A DNA stretch of 64,000 bases from the NCBI GenBank assembly GCA_963210315.1, contig OY723260.1:558001-622000 (forward strand). The letters run 5' to 3'. The translations under genes and the position numbers were made by a program. Within the stretch, counting starts at the first letter, position 1. Each line of letters starts with the position of its first letter. This document shows positions 32,301 to 42,529 of this stretch, in pieces. Source of the DNA: Rhynchopus euleeides. Its lineage: Eukaryota > Euglenozoa > Diplonemea > Diplonemida > Diplonemidae. Below the pieces are notes generated by a model. That model did no database searches, was not told the origin of the DNA, and worked only from the letters and a program-made list of their open reading frames with translations.

Positions 32301-32768
32301 GAGGAAGAAGCAGTTTGCGAAGATTGCAAATATGACAAAGGCCTCGAAGAAGCGGTGGTGGGTCAGCTTGAACACCACAATCCGCAGCGGATTGTCGCGG
32401 GGGAAGAGGAACATCGAGCGGTACTGCAGCGCGACCTTATCCCTGATGACCTTTTCGTCCACCTTGGGGGTGGCTGTGGTGAAGGCGATGGGCGGGCGAG
32501 GCATCGGATCGAGCAGGTTGAGATTCTCCGCAACCCGCATGTCCCCCGCAGACTTCCGGATCTGGGTGAGCGAGGTGTCCAGCGCAGCCGAGGGCGACTT
32601 CGACAGCCTCGGCACCGGAAGCGTGAGGTCGTCATCCCCACTGAGGGAACGCGTCTGGTCCCCCATCTGACGCGACTTGCTCCTCCCGTTCGTCGCGCCC
32701 GCCGATACAGTTGGGCTCGACTTTCCATCAGCGGGGCTTTGCAGCGACGCCGACGCTGAAGACGCCAT
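26369..32768 (-). CDS. Four-domain voltage-gated cation channel, two exons
   Basis: Exon 1 runs 32768-26982 and exon 2 26764-26369, joined by a 217-bp phase-0 intron (CAG|GTATGG ... GCACAG|CTG), for ~2060 residues. Without splicing the frame stops four codons after the donor. Four six-helix repeats lie at about 140-429, 624-848, 1189-1459 and 1514-1758, each with an S4 of regularly spaced Arg (for example IRMLRVMRPLRS, LRVFRIFRIMRILRLVK). Pore residues read TMEGW, TRDDW, TLELW and TGENW, giving an E/D/E/E ring (E385, D803, E1407, E1699), closest to Ca2+-selective Cav channels and unlike DEKA Nav. The III-IV linker is ~54 residues. After repeat IV come an EF-hand-like segment (~1769-1805) and a basic IQ-like helix (~1889-1908). 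The I-II linker holds a Tudor/SH3-like segment (~466-511); the II-III linker has a run of acidic residues (~853-868) and a CxxC. Plasma-membrane Ca2+ entry is the likely role. Confidence 0.9.
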
Positions 32769-32977
32769 CACCCCGCCGGAGAGTCAGAGTGCTGAGAATC
32801 AAACTCGAAGGAGTGAGGGCGGGGGCCTATGAGGAGTAGCTTCACTCCCACATTGAAGAGAATTGGGTTGAAGAGAGCTGCTGTGTGGGGGATAGAGTGG
32901 GGTGTGGGTATGACGCCCCGCAACGAGGCTGGGCTGAGTCACGTCTGGGGGGGGGGGGGGGGGTTCCTGGTTGGGTG

Positions 32978-33321
32978 CACGGTGGACTCCCACCCCCTGG
33001 AGCGGGGGTCTGGGGCGGGGGTCTGGGCGAGTGGGGGTCTGGACCCCCGCTAGCGGGAGTCTGGACCCCCGCGAGTGGGGGTCTGGACCCCCGCTGTCGG
33101 GGGTCTGGACCCCCGCTAGCGGGAGTCTGCCCTGCTATTTTTGGTGCCCAGACGACCCCCGCGAGCGGGGTCCATACCCCCGCTCGCGGGGGTCCAGACC
33201 CCCGACAGCGGGGGTCCAGACCCCCACTCGCGGGGGTCCCGACCCCCGCGAGCGGGGGTCTGGACCCCCGATATTCCGATATCCCAAAAAGGTGCACCCT
33301 GACGTGTGGGAGTCCACCGTG
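32978..33321. mobile_element. Foldback element K, 344 bp
   Basis: Termini CACGGTGGACTCCCAC and the exact complement. The interior is a chain of inverted CGGGGGTCTGGACCCCCG-type units. The hexamer TGGGTG flanks both sides (32972-32977 and 33322-33327), a clean 6-bp target duplication. It sits ~200 bp upstream of the channel start codon. The whole element can fold into a strong GC-rich hairpin. Confidence 0.85.
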
Positions 33322-34494
33322 TGGGTGAGTGGGTTGGGCGGTCCGATGCACGGAGGATAGGTCAGAGCCCTGCGGGAAAACGGGAACAGCTCATCCATCC
33401 TCTCAATAGCAACAGGGGGGGCAGTGACATGGAAGTAGAAGGAATCACAAGAATGACCTCCCTTCACTCGCTATGCAGGTTGTGTCGATGAAGGAACAGC
33501 TCCTCCATCCTCTCAATAGCAACAGGGGGAGCGGGGGTGGGTAAAGGGTAGGGTGCATGATACTGTGACTGTAGGGTGGAGGAGGGAGGGCGGGGGGGGG
33601 GGGGGGGGGGCTGCGCCTTACATTATTGCGTGTCGCACTGCAGGGTGGCACTGCGTGCATATCATATAATCCTTACCCCCTACTCGCTCATTGACCAGCC
33701 TCACACAGCACGGCACCTATCACAGGCCCACTGCAGGGAAAGCACGAACAGCAAGGGGTCTTGGTGTATCGACCACCGATCGACCAACCTGGCGGGGCAG
33801 GACGGCACAATTGCGGCGGGTGGGGAAGGGTGGCATGTCTCTGCGCCGCAGCAATGGAAATTGTCGCGATGCGCGTGCGCCCGTCCCCTCCCTCCCGCCT
33901 TGGCATGCCTTGTGCGATGATGAATTCGACAGGCGCCATATGGGGTATGGGGTAACAAACATTCGACACAAAACACTTGGACCTGAACCGAAGGGCGGCG
34001 GCGGTGGCGGCGGCGACGGATTTACTTAGTAACAAAACTGGTGCAGCCACGGGATGGGTGAGCAACGGCTGCACGCCAGCGGCACGCTGCCAAGCAAGTG
34101 TTTGAGGAGCAGCTACGAGAGGGGGGGGAGGCACGCCTTGTTCCCACGCAGCGACCGCCCTCCGGGCGGTATGTTCGCTGCGAGCACGTTGGTGTACTTC
34201 CCGCTTCGCTTCCTGCGCCGGGAGACTAGCGTGGTGGCGATCGGCGTTGTCGTCGGATGCCGCAGCACCTGCTTCAGTTCACGGAATGCATTCCCGACGG
34301 AAGTCGGTGCCGGTGCTTTTGACAGAACCCTCGCCTCGCCGAGATCGCTCGGTGTTGGTGCCTGTGGTTAGTTATCATGAGACGTGACGTGGTACAAAAG
34401 AGTCCGGAGCGAAAACTGTGCGCACGAAAACGGCAGTGTGATGTGCGCCTCTTCTGAAGGGCGTTGCTGTGAGTAAGTGATTTGTGTTGCTCTC
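33322..34494. other. Intergenic region between channel and LRR gene
   Basis: Holds a promoter-like motif (33424-33480) flanked by two copies of a ~34-bp block (CCATCCTCTCAATAGCAACA at ~33393 and ~33505), a local tandem duplication of roughly 110 bp. A G run lies at 33591-33610. A minus-strand frame at 33688-34134 has no domain. Confidence 0.5.
33424..33480 (-). promoter_or_regulatory. Recurrent promoter-like motif, site 4 (upstream of channel)
   Basis: Minus strand: CCTGCATAGCGAGTGAAGGG, then AGGTC, CTTGTG and ATTCCTTCTACTTCCATG. It lies about 660 bp upstream of the channel ATG in matching orientation, with foldback element K between them. Confidence 0.55.
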
Positions 34495-36216
34495 TCAAAA
34501 CACACTCCGCGCCGGTCCGATCTCACCGACTCTTCCGCTGTGACAACAAGCAAGCTTGTTTGGACAAATAAGATGCCTTGTTGCAAACGCTGACTCCCCC
34601 ACCACCCCCCCTAAACCACCCACCCCCCACCATACGTTGAGCAACTCGCTGAGCTCCTCCAGCGCATGCATCGACCCATTGTGAACCGAGTCCTGCTGCC
34701 GCCCCACCTCGCTGCGCCCCTCCGGCGTATGCACCCCAACCTTAAACCACTGCTCGTCCACCTCCGCCGCCGCACCCGGCGCCACCAGCACACGCCCCCG
34801 CTGCGCCGCCGGCGGGGGCCGCGGCACGGGCGCCACCACCGGCGCTGACACCTGGCTGACACCACCACCACCCTCCACCTCCTCGCCACCACCACCACCA
34901 CCTCCAGGAGCTGCACCGTTTGTCGATACCCCACCTTCAGCCCCGCCTTCCTGCAAGGTCGGCTCTGTCATGAAGAATGTGGGAGAGTAGTGCGCAACCG
35001 AGGCCGCCTTCGGCGTCCCCTCCTCCTCCTCCTGTTGCTGAGGCGGCGGCGGCGGCGTCGGCTGCAGGGCTGTGGGACCCGGATGCTGCTGCTGCTGCGG
35101 CTGCTCCCCCTTCCGCCTCTGCTGCCTGAGGGACCTCCTCCGGAACTGCCCGACCTTCACCATGTTCTTCGAGTTTGCGACGTAGAAGTCCCCAAGCTTC
35201 TTCGCCGGGGGGAGCGGCCCCTCCAGGAAGGCCCTGATGCTGACGCTCCCCAGCTCGTGCACCAGGATGTCCACGTCGGATTTACGCTGCTGGATGGGGT
35301 TCCCCCAGAGCACCGCGCGCCGGAGCTGGGAGAACTTCGAAAGCCCGAAGAGATCCTCAAAATAGCTGAACCGGTTATTCGCAAGCCCGATCACCCTCAG
35401 CGATGCGAAGCACAGCTCCACCTCCTCCGGGCCCAGCACGGGGATGCGGGAGAGCGCATTCCCGTTGAGGTTCACCTCCTCCAGCCTGGGGAGCGACCCA
35501 AGCGCGGAGAGGACCGCATCACCTTTCAGCCGATTCCCCTCGAGGGCGAGCTGTGTCAGGTTTCGCAGCCCCACAAGCCCCTCGGGGGAAGGGAGCGACT
35601 CGAGGTGGTTCCCGCTGAGGTCCAGCCTTGCAAGGCTGGGCAGCGCCCCCAGCGCAGTGAGTATGCTGGGGTCGGAGAAGCTGTTGAAGGAGAGGTTCAG
35701 TGTGGCGAGCTTTGGGAAATTGACCCCCTCTCCGCGCAGCTCGACCCCCCTGAGCTGGCAGCAGTGGAGATGGGCCTCTTCAAGGCTGCGGAGTGGGGTG
35801 AGGTCGTCGAGCGATATCGCGTTCTCCCCGACATCGATGAATTCGAGCCGTGTGAAGAACTCCATGTCCTCCTTCACAGCGCTGCTGAAACCCATGTTTG
35901 CCAGCGTCGCCTCCACCGCATCGTCAGGATCCTCCACTTTGCATGCGGCGAGCATGGCAAAGCCATCCAACACACGCGACCCCTGCTTCCCCCTCCCCTT
36001 CATCTGCAGCATCCGCTGCACCCGGCCTGCATCCGCAACCTGCTTCCGCGTTGGGGGAGGTGGCAGCCTGAAGTACGCATTCAAACTCCTTTCTATCGGA
36101 CTCCGCCCGCTCAGCACCCGAAACCCCTTCGGGTGGACTCTCAGCGCCCCCGGGAGCGTCTTTTGTGGAAGCACCCTCGCCGCAGGGTTTGTGTCGCTAT
36201 ATCGATAGACAGGCAT
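34495..36216 (-). CDS. Leucine-rich-repeat protein, XRRA1-like architecture
   Basis: About 573 residues from the ATG at 36216 (MPVYRYSD); the in-frame sequence upstream is Pro-rich and overlaps the promoter-like motif. Residues ~120-330 hold at least seven LRRs (LEFIDVGENAI, LATLNLSFNSF, LARLDLSGNHL, LTQLALEGNRL, LEEVNLNGNAL, LRVIGLANNRF, LRRAVLWGNPI), closed by a cap. A basic Arg/Gln region, Gln and Glu runs, a conserved-looking YSPTFFMTE and Gly-rich disorder follow. The short N-terminal region, single LRR block and FFMTE-type tail recall XRRA1-like proteins; this is a tentative family call. A donor-like AAC|GTATGG at 34636 implies the last ~47 residues given here may be intron read-through, with the true end in a downstream exon (possible acceptor near 34540). 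It probably acts as a protein-binding scaffold. Confidence 0.75.
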   Translation of the reverse strand: MPVYRYSDTNPAARVLPQKTLPGALRVHPKGFRVLSGRSPIERSLNAYFRLPPPPTRKQVADAGRVQRMLQMKGRGKQGSRVLDGFAMLAACKVEDPDDAVEATLANMGFSSAVKEDMEFFTRLEFIDVGENAISLDDLTPLRSLEEAHLHCCQLRGVELRGEGVNFPKLATLNLSFNSFSDPSILTALGALPSLARLDLSGNHLESLPSPEGLVGLRNLTQLALEGNRLKGDAVLSALGSLPRLEEVNLNGNALSRIPVLGPEEVELCFASLRVIGLANNRFSYFEDLFGLSKFSQLRRAVLWGNPIQQRKSDVDILVHELGSVSIRAFLEGPLPPAKKLGDFYVANSKNMVKVGQFRRRSLRQQRRKGEQPQQQQHPGPTALQPTPPPPPQQQEEEEGTPKAASVAHYSPTFFMTEPTLQEGGAEGGVSTNGAAPGGGGGGGEEVEGGGGVSQVSAPVVAPVPRPPPAAQRGRVLVAPGAAAEVDEQWFKVGVHTPEGRSEVGRQQDSVHNGSMHALEELSELLNVWWGVGGLGGVVGESAFATRHLICPNKLACCHSGRVGEIGPARSVF

Positions 36217-36244
36217 GGCGTGGGGTGGGGTATGGGGGGGGAGT

Positions 36245-36312
36245 GGCGAAGTAGAAAGGGAAAAAAGATAAGGCAACCTAAAGGGATCGCCCTCCCTTTC
36301 ACTCAGTATGCG
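36245..36312 (-). promoter_or_regulatory. Recurrent promoter-like motif, site 5 (LRR gene)
   Basis: Minus strand: CGCATACTGAGTGAAAGGGA, a ~30-bp T-rich insert, then CCCTTTCTACTTCGCC. It ends about 30 bp before the LRR start codon, the best evidence that this motif marks a transcription start or 5' UTR. Confidence 0.6.
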
Positions 36313-36690
36313 AGAGGGGTTGTCCCGAGCACTGTTGTTCGGTCGGGTGTATGCTGTGTGGGGAAAAGAAGGCTGTGTTAGGAGTGGGTGGGGAGACGGA
36401 CCTCCTGACGTGGTGGCCGATGGGCAGGTCAACTGGGGGGCTGTGGGGCTCCGCCCCACGAGTGGAGGGTCAGGTGCGAAGTGGGGGGAAAGGAATTGTC
36501 GGGGTTCTTTGTTTTGCTTTGTTCTGCAGGGATGGGCGGTTTCATTGACACGCAGGAGCCAGCAGACTGCCTTTCAAACGGAGATGCCTGTCCCCCAAGG
36601 CTCTCGCAAGGTGGCTAAAAAAATCTCCTAAAAAAACAACACTTGAAAAATTGGGGGGGGGGGGGTGAACAAAAAACACCTCCCCTGAAA
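36313..36690. other. Intergenic region
   Basis: GC-rich, with a small GGGGCTGTGGGGCTCCGCCCC hairpin near 36437-36458 and a G run near 36652-36666. No gene supported. Confidence 0.4.
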
Positions 36691-36941
36691 TTAAAAAAAG
36701 GGTAAAGGACTAATTAGCCCACAACTTTTCCAGAAATGCCAATTCAGGCCCAAACTTATTGTGAAATTCCAATGTAGACCACCACTTATTGGAAAATGCC
36801 AATTCAACCCAGCCACATTTTCAAAAATGCCAATTCAACCCAGCCACTTTTGTGAAAATTCCAATTCAACCCAACCGCTGATGTACACCTCCCGCCCACA
36901 CACACCACACCTCAGGAGGGATGCCCCCCTAACAAAACACA

Positions 36942-39214
36942 ATGGTTGGTACCGGAGACACATTCTTCACATTTGAAGCCCTGCACGACGCACTCACAAT
37001 ACATGCGGCAGGGCAGCAGAGGACGCTAAAGAGGACGAGGTGCGAGTCCACCAGGACGACACATATCTGTGGGTCAGACGATTCCGACGAAAGTTGCCCG
37101 TACCGTGTGACGGCCTCCCTCCAGGAAGGGGAGGTTGTTGTCCACGTGCACGCCGAACACACATGCAGTGCCGCAAACCACAAGCGGAAGACATACGGGG
37201 AGACAACCACTTTGGGAAAGGAGTTTGCAGGCGTCGTCCGAGAGAAGCCGCGCATGACCCCCTCGCACATGAGGGCTCTGCTCACAGACAGGGGCTACAC
37301 GGCGGATTCGAAGAAGGCGATGAGAGTCCTCGCAGCGGCAAAAACATACATCTGGGGTTCAGAGGAGGAGGCGTTTGGGCGCCTCCGGCCAATGCTGCAG
37401 GGGATCGGAGAGGCAAATCCAGGCACGGTGTGGGACGTTGTTGCTGAAGATGACACATTCGTGTCACTTTTCCTGTGCCCCGCTCGCAGCATCTCCGCGT
37501 TCCCCTTCTCCCGAAAGTTCATCTTCCTCGACGCAACGTTCCTCGGGGGGGCTTGGAAGGGCACATTGTATATTGCTTCCACCACGGACGGGAGCGACCG
37601 CATTGTGCCGCTTGCTTTCTTTTTGAAAGCAGGCGAAAACAAGGGCGGGTGGATGGAGTTTCTAGAGAAGGTGAGAGCTGCCCTTTCCCTTGGCGAGGGG
37701 GAGGGCACAACGTGTGCCTCAGACCGGGACAAGGGTCTCCTCGAGGCCCTTCCGGCAGTGCTGCCCCGCGCTGCCCGAATGGTGTGCGCCAGGCATGTTG
37801 CCAACAACATCCGGGTGCACAAGGATTTCAACAAGAGCCATGTTGAATCCTTCTGGGTATTGGTGAAAGGGAACGCGACGACCTACGACAGCAACATGCA
37901 AAAAATCAAAAAGAAGAGCCGCGTGTTCTACGACTACCTGTGCAGCGCCCAGCCCGAGGAATGGGCGACGAGCAAGATGGAGATCCCAACGAGGTACGGA
38001 TATACGACGACGAACCACGCAGAAGCCATCAACGCACTACTCTCAGACCCGAGAAGAGGGACAGTCCAGGAAGTATGTCCACCATGGTGAAGATTCATAG
38101 AACTGCGTTCAGAACCAAGCATGAGGAGCTGCTGTGAGCTGCACACTCTCTTGACACACCTGCACGTATCTGCGTTACACTCGTGGTAAACCCTGACCCT
38201 GTATTTATACAGGAGACTTCCATCTGGAACAGTTTCTGTTCCAGATGAGCTTTGGCAGTGGTAGCCATCTTTGCTATGGAGCCATCGTCATTGCTATCGT
38301 CGTCACAGGACCCATGAGCAGCGGATACAACTGGTGTGAAAGGAGAGGGTGCGGTTCTGGATCAGCAGGTCTGAATCCGAGGGGGTGAAAATGCTCTGCC
38401 CTGACCAGCGCCACCCTCCTGCCCTGCAACAACTCTTCTGCAGGTCATGTGGGGCCTTCATGAAATTTGCCTGAAGATGTGGAGTGACCGGCGCACAGAG
38501 TACGCCCCAGCTGATCCTGACAGTCTTCTCCCCGCTGTGAAGACCCGCCTTGACAAACTTGAAGAGACCTGCAGCCGCGTGTCTGTGCGCTCTATCGGGG
38601 AGGGCGAGCTGCAGGCGACGGAGCATGGGAAGCGGTACAAGGTGACCTTGGCTGACGGAACCCCCGGTACTTGCACGTGCCATGAGTTTCGGTACAAGGG
38701 AGTATCATGCGTCCACATTGTTGCGTCGTGCATCAAGAATCGCCGGCTTCCTGCAACAGCCGTCCCTGACGCGTTCAGGGTTTCGCACCACCGGGGGATC
38801 TACTCAGGCGTGGTGCACCTCCCAGACCAGGTATGGGTAAAACACGAAGGGTATATCACACATTTTCAACAGACCGAGTGGACTGCAGATGGACTGCAGG
38901 CCCCGGAGGAACAGGCCCCGACGAAAGGGCGGCGGAGGAAGCATCGGATCCGCAGCAAGGGGGAAGGCACCATCTGCCGGAGGTGCTGGACACCTGGGCA
39001 CAACAAACGCACCTGCACCAACTCTGCAAGGCCCAAGCCTAAATCACTGGACCTGAACGCGAAGCGGAAGAGGTCCCCTTCACCTTCGGATTCTGATTCA
39101 GAAGCGTCCTCTCCTGCAAGCAAGCCTGCCGCAAAGAGGCCCGTGAAGAAGTGTGGGCTCTGCAGGGAGGTGGGCCACTTCAGAGACAAATGCCCATCTC
39201 GCAGCGCAAAGTGA
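36942..39214 (+). CDS. Mutator-like transposase, two exons
   Basis: Exons 36942-38072 and 38444-39214 are joined by a 371-bp phase-0 intron (GAA|GTATGT ... CTGCAG|GTC), giving 633 residues. The N terminus carries a FLYWCH/WRKY-like zinc fold (CPYRVTASL ... HAEHTC). The MULE catalytic core follows with FIFLDATFL (first Asp), TCASDRDKGLLEALP (second Asp) and CARHVANNI; the third acidic residue is likely in the TTNHAEAINAL region just before the intron. Exon 2 begins VMWGLHEICLKMW, the usual post-core helix, then a SWIM finger (CTCHEFRYKGVSCVH) and two CX2CX4HX4C knuckles (CRRCWTPGHNKRTC, CGLCREVGHFRDKC) near the C terminus. It would cut and paste the surrounding element. The intron contains repeat R1, also present outside this gene. 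Confidence 0.92.
38090..38385 (+). repeat. Repeat R1, copy inside the transposase intron
   Basis: About 295 bp within the intron, matched by 8105-8313 + 11433-11545 and more loosely by 5893-6180. It supplies the uninterrupted version of the site where element C is inserted (GAGCCATCGTCATTGC). Confidence 0.8.
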
Positions 39215-39277
39215 ACTGCCTCTTGCTTTTTTGTGGAAAGTTGCCGTTCATTTTTTCTTTTCTTTTCTTCTTTTCAT

Positions 39278-40475
39278 CAGGGTATAAGATAGACTTTTTT
39301 TCTGGCGCCGTTTTCCGGTTTTTCTGGTTTTGAAAATTTTTCGCGCGCGCCTTCGGCGCGCGCGACCCGCGCAAACCCTCCCAGAATCTGAGAGGGCCCA
39401 GTGCCTGCGCGCGTCCTGTCGTACTGAGGCTGCTTGGTGGGGCAGGCGCAGCAGCTGCTTTGAAAGTTTGGACTCTCGGCCAAAAAACCGGTCTGGTGCA
39501 ATGTTTTTACGCAGGGGGGTCTGGGGGGCGGAGCCCCCCAGCCGCCGGAGGCCACGGTAGTGAACATCTGTTCCCTACAGTCTGGATTCGCTTGTAAGTA
39601 GGAAGGCTTCACTGTATCGCAGCCCGGCCAGCAGGAGATCACTGGTCCTTGAGGGTTCAACCTTCAGGGTGGAGGAGGACGTGGGAGCGACCACTCGTGA
39701 CAGGTGTGCGTTGTGGGTGGAGTGGATGCACGGCAGACCTTGTCATGGCCAAAGGGTCCACGAGATCTCCGCCACGTAGAGCCTAGACGAGAGTTTTCGA
39801 GGAGATGGGCACCTAGCTGTGACGACAGGCAACAAACAAATCTCATCTGTTAGTTGCCCCCAATAGGCTTGGCGACCTTCAAGACTGCTTGAAAGTCGTT
39901 CGTGTTCTCGTCTCAGCCCTCCAGACAAGCAGATCTGTCTCGAGTTGGTGGGCTGTCGCCATGTATTCGATGGCACCGAGTGACGCTGCACAGAGGCAGA
40001 CGACACGGTGAACTCCAGCGGAGGTTACCCTACCTCCGCTGGAGTACACCGTGTCTCCCATGAGTCTCAACTAGCGGGAGTCTGAGCGTAAACTAGCTGG
40101 AAAATAGACTCCCGTCTCCAGTACAGACTGCAGTCTTAGACTCCCTCTTAGACATGGTGGCTGGAGTCCACCATGTGTGCACCTTCAAAACAGAAGAGAC
40201 CTGCATGACGAGGGCATCACCACCCACCGGGCCACCCGCTAGGTCCATTTTTTCTTCTCCGCTTCTCTGCCTTCTTTGGACTATTTGGGCTCTGTGCGGA
40301 TCACGATGGGGTCACTTTCTATTTTTTTATGGCGTTTTTTCTGACTGTTTTACTGTCCCAAAGTCACAAAAAAAACCGCCAAAAATGAGACCGACCTTTT
40401 TTTTTTCCCAGAAAACCGGGAACCGGGAAACCCTGGTTTTGAAAACCGGAAAACCAGACCTATCTTATCCCCTGA
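39278..40475 (+). mobile_element. hAT-like non-autonomous element, copy 2
   Basis: Termini (T)CAGGGTATAAGATAG and CTATCTTATCCCCTGA are inverted with one mismatch. CTTTTCA(T) occurs at both flanks (39270 and 40476), a 7-8-bp duplication; CAGGG ends with an 8-bp duplication typify hAT. The interior contains a GC hairpin unit (39513-39572), a 50-bp hairpin (40005-40054) and a middle segment with inverted AGACTCCC motifs that is absent from copy 1. No coding region is supported. Confidence 0.75.
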
Positions 40476-40838
40476 CTTTTCATGTACAGTTGCGGTTTTT
40501 TTGTTTCGGACACCTCGTTCTCTGCGAAGGCTGGTGAGTGAGTGTTCGTCATGTTTCAAGCAGTCAGGCCTGACGCACCGGTGTCTCGGCTGATGGGTGT
40601 AGCAGCTGTGGGGAGGCACCCGATGGTAAAGCAGGAATGGCCCACCGATCCCTCCAATTGCCTCCCCAACGACTCTCTTGCCTTCAGCAGCCGGTTGGGT
40701 TGAATTGGAATTTTCACAAAAGTGGCTGGGTTGAATTGGCATTTTCCAATAAGTGGTGGTCTACATTGGAATTTCACAATAAGTTTGGGCCTGAATTGGC
40801 ATTTCTGGAAAAGTTGTGGGCTAATTAGTCCTTTACCC

Positions 40839-41340
40839 TTAAAAAAATACCCCGGGCTGGCGGAGTTGGTGGGGTGGGGGTGTTAGGCGGCCGCCTAACA
40901 CCACCAGGAAGCTGTCGATGCAACAGAATCATCATCCTAACCTCAGGAAGACAGACGCAGCCCAACTCGCCCAGAAGGAACAGATGTTCACTACCGTGGC
41001 CTCCGGCGGCTGGGGGGCTCTACCCCCAGACCCCCCCTGGGGCACTCGACGTTTATCCTGTACCTACCCTCCTGTGTATCACAGGACGGTGATTAGCCAA
41101 CCTTCCGAGCGGGACATCAATATCCTCTTCCGCTGAAAATTCGCAACTCCTGCCCGACCAAGCCCGGTGTGATTCTCCCCATATGCATCTGCTGTCCCAG
41201 CACTCCTCGCCGCTCCATACCCTACCGTCGGGTGGGATGTAGAGCGGGAATGGGGAGGGCTGGGGCAGCAACCAAGGCAGGGATGAGGCCGAGAGCGGGG
41301 CTTCCGCCTGCGTGAGGGACCCCAAATCACCCCCCCCCCC
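40839..41340. other. Spacer with GC hairpin unit
   Basis: A minus-strand GC hairpin unit lies at 40981-41034, with a GCGGCCGCC palindrome near 40888. The right end is a C tract (41330-41340) into which the 41.3-46.0 kb cluster inserted. No gene supported. Confidence 0.5.
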
Positions 41341-41344
41341 CTAG

Positions 41345-42525
41345 GCATACTTGTACCCCCATATGGGGAAGGCCAAAAATATGGGGAAAATATGGGGGGA
41401 ATATGGGGGGTTTTTCAAGTCCTGTTCCCCCATATTTCCCCCATATGGGGGATATATGGGGGAAAACCCAGGGGTTCCTCAGGTGGAAGCAGTCAGCAAA
41501 CAGTTCTCTTCGTTCTGCTTTTCACAGGGTGTGAAGTCAGCCACTGACAGGGGACGTCTAGCACCTTGCAGTGCCATCTCACCTCGTCGCTTTCTGCAGA
41601 GAGGAAACGCCCGGCTGAAGTGCTCGAGTCAGACCACAAAAGGTGCTGTGAGAGTGCCGACCGCCACTTTCTTCAAGTCTGAGTAGCGGTCATCAGAGCA
41701 TGCTGACCAGTAGTCCTGTCTTTGCTGGCAGAACAGTTGCGTCCTGCAGCCAGTCCTTGTACTGGCCTTCACAGGTCTCATTCCACCCGGCAGATGCAGC
41801 TTGAACATGTCAAGCTGCCTGGTGACGAGCGTCGACTCCGACTTTTCGGCGCTCGGAGCGGTCAAAAGCGGCGGAAGCGCCTGACACCCCAGAATGCACT
41901 GCTTGTGAATTCCCTTGTCTAATTAAGGATCCCAGGGGGCAGTTCGCAATCGCAAACACACCAGAGGAGGAGGACAGCGAGTGTGAGAGTGACGTGCCGG
42001 ACAGGACTTCAAAACACAGGAGTGTGTGTTGTGAGGAGCTGTTAACCCTGAACGCGCTATGTGTGTCTGTGCGTATGTGTCCACCACCGCTGCCGCTGTC
42101 ACTGCGGTGCCCCGCCAAACCGGGAAGCGTTCGCTCTCCGCTGCTGCTGTATCGGCGCAGGAGAGGAACAGGAGGTCGGTGCGACCCACCTGGGGGATCT
42201 TCCAGGGGGGGCCAGACCTGGCCACACCTGAACGAGCGCGCACCTCCCCAGGATCGGACTCCTGGAGGATCCCCAACAAGGCATGAGGCCGGTTTCGACG
42301 CGCACTTCGTGTGTGTCTGTGCCTGAGTGGTTTGATGTTCTCCCGTTGCAGCACGAATACCCCCATATCCCCCCAGATGGGCCCCATATTTCCCCCATAT
42401 TCCCCCATATTTTACCGGGTTTTCCCCATATTTTCAGCCTTTTTCCCCATATGGGGACGGGGTTTTGAGACCCCCCATATTTCCCCCAAATTTAGGGGGT
42501 TCCCCATATGGGGGGACAAGTATGC
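41345..42525. mobile_element. Element D: CTAG-flanked, CCCCATATGGGG arrays
   Basis: Ends GCATACTTGT and ACAAGTATGC, each flanked by CTAG (41341-41344 and 42526-42529). Both subterminal regions are arrays of CCCCATATGGGG and its half-sites. The middle (41490-42310) has no supported gene. CTAG is palindromic, so a 4-bp target duplication and a longer inverted repeat cannot be told apart by sequence alone. Confidence 0.85.
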
Positions 42526-42529
42526 CTAG

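Larger units (their letters stand above)
36700..40838 (+). mobile_element. Complete Mutator-like element (MULE), 4.14 kb
   Basis: Long terminal inverted repeats (36700-~36880 and ~40690-40838) begin GGGTAAAGGACTAATTAG and contain tandem CCAATTCAACCCAGCCAC-like units. The 9-mer TTAAAAAAA flanks both ends (36691-36699 and 40839-40847), an exact 9-bp target duplication as Mutator elements make. Inside is one intact two-exon transposase gene (36942-39214). A hAT-like element (39278-40475) is inserted between the gene and the right arm. The arms match closely and the gene is unbroken, so it may be young. Confidence 0.93.

Noticed and set aside
33688-34134. 148-codon minus-strand frame in the channel-LRR spacer
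   Set aside because: Pro/Ala/Cys-rich, no domain, and equally long frames exist on the other strand.
34990-36381. 463-codon plus-strand frame
   Set aside because: Antisense to the LRR gene; Arg/Leu/Glu-rich and without domains.
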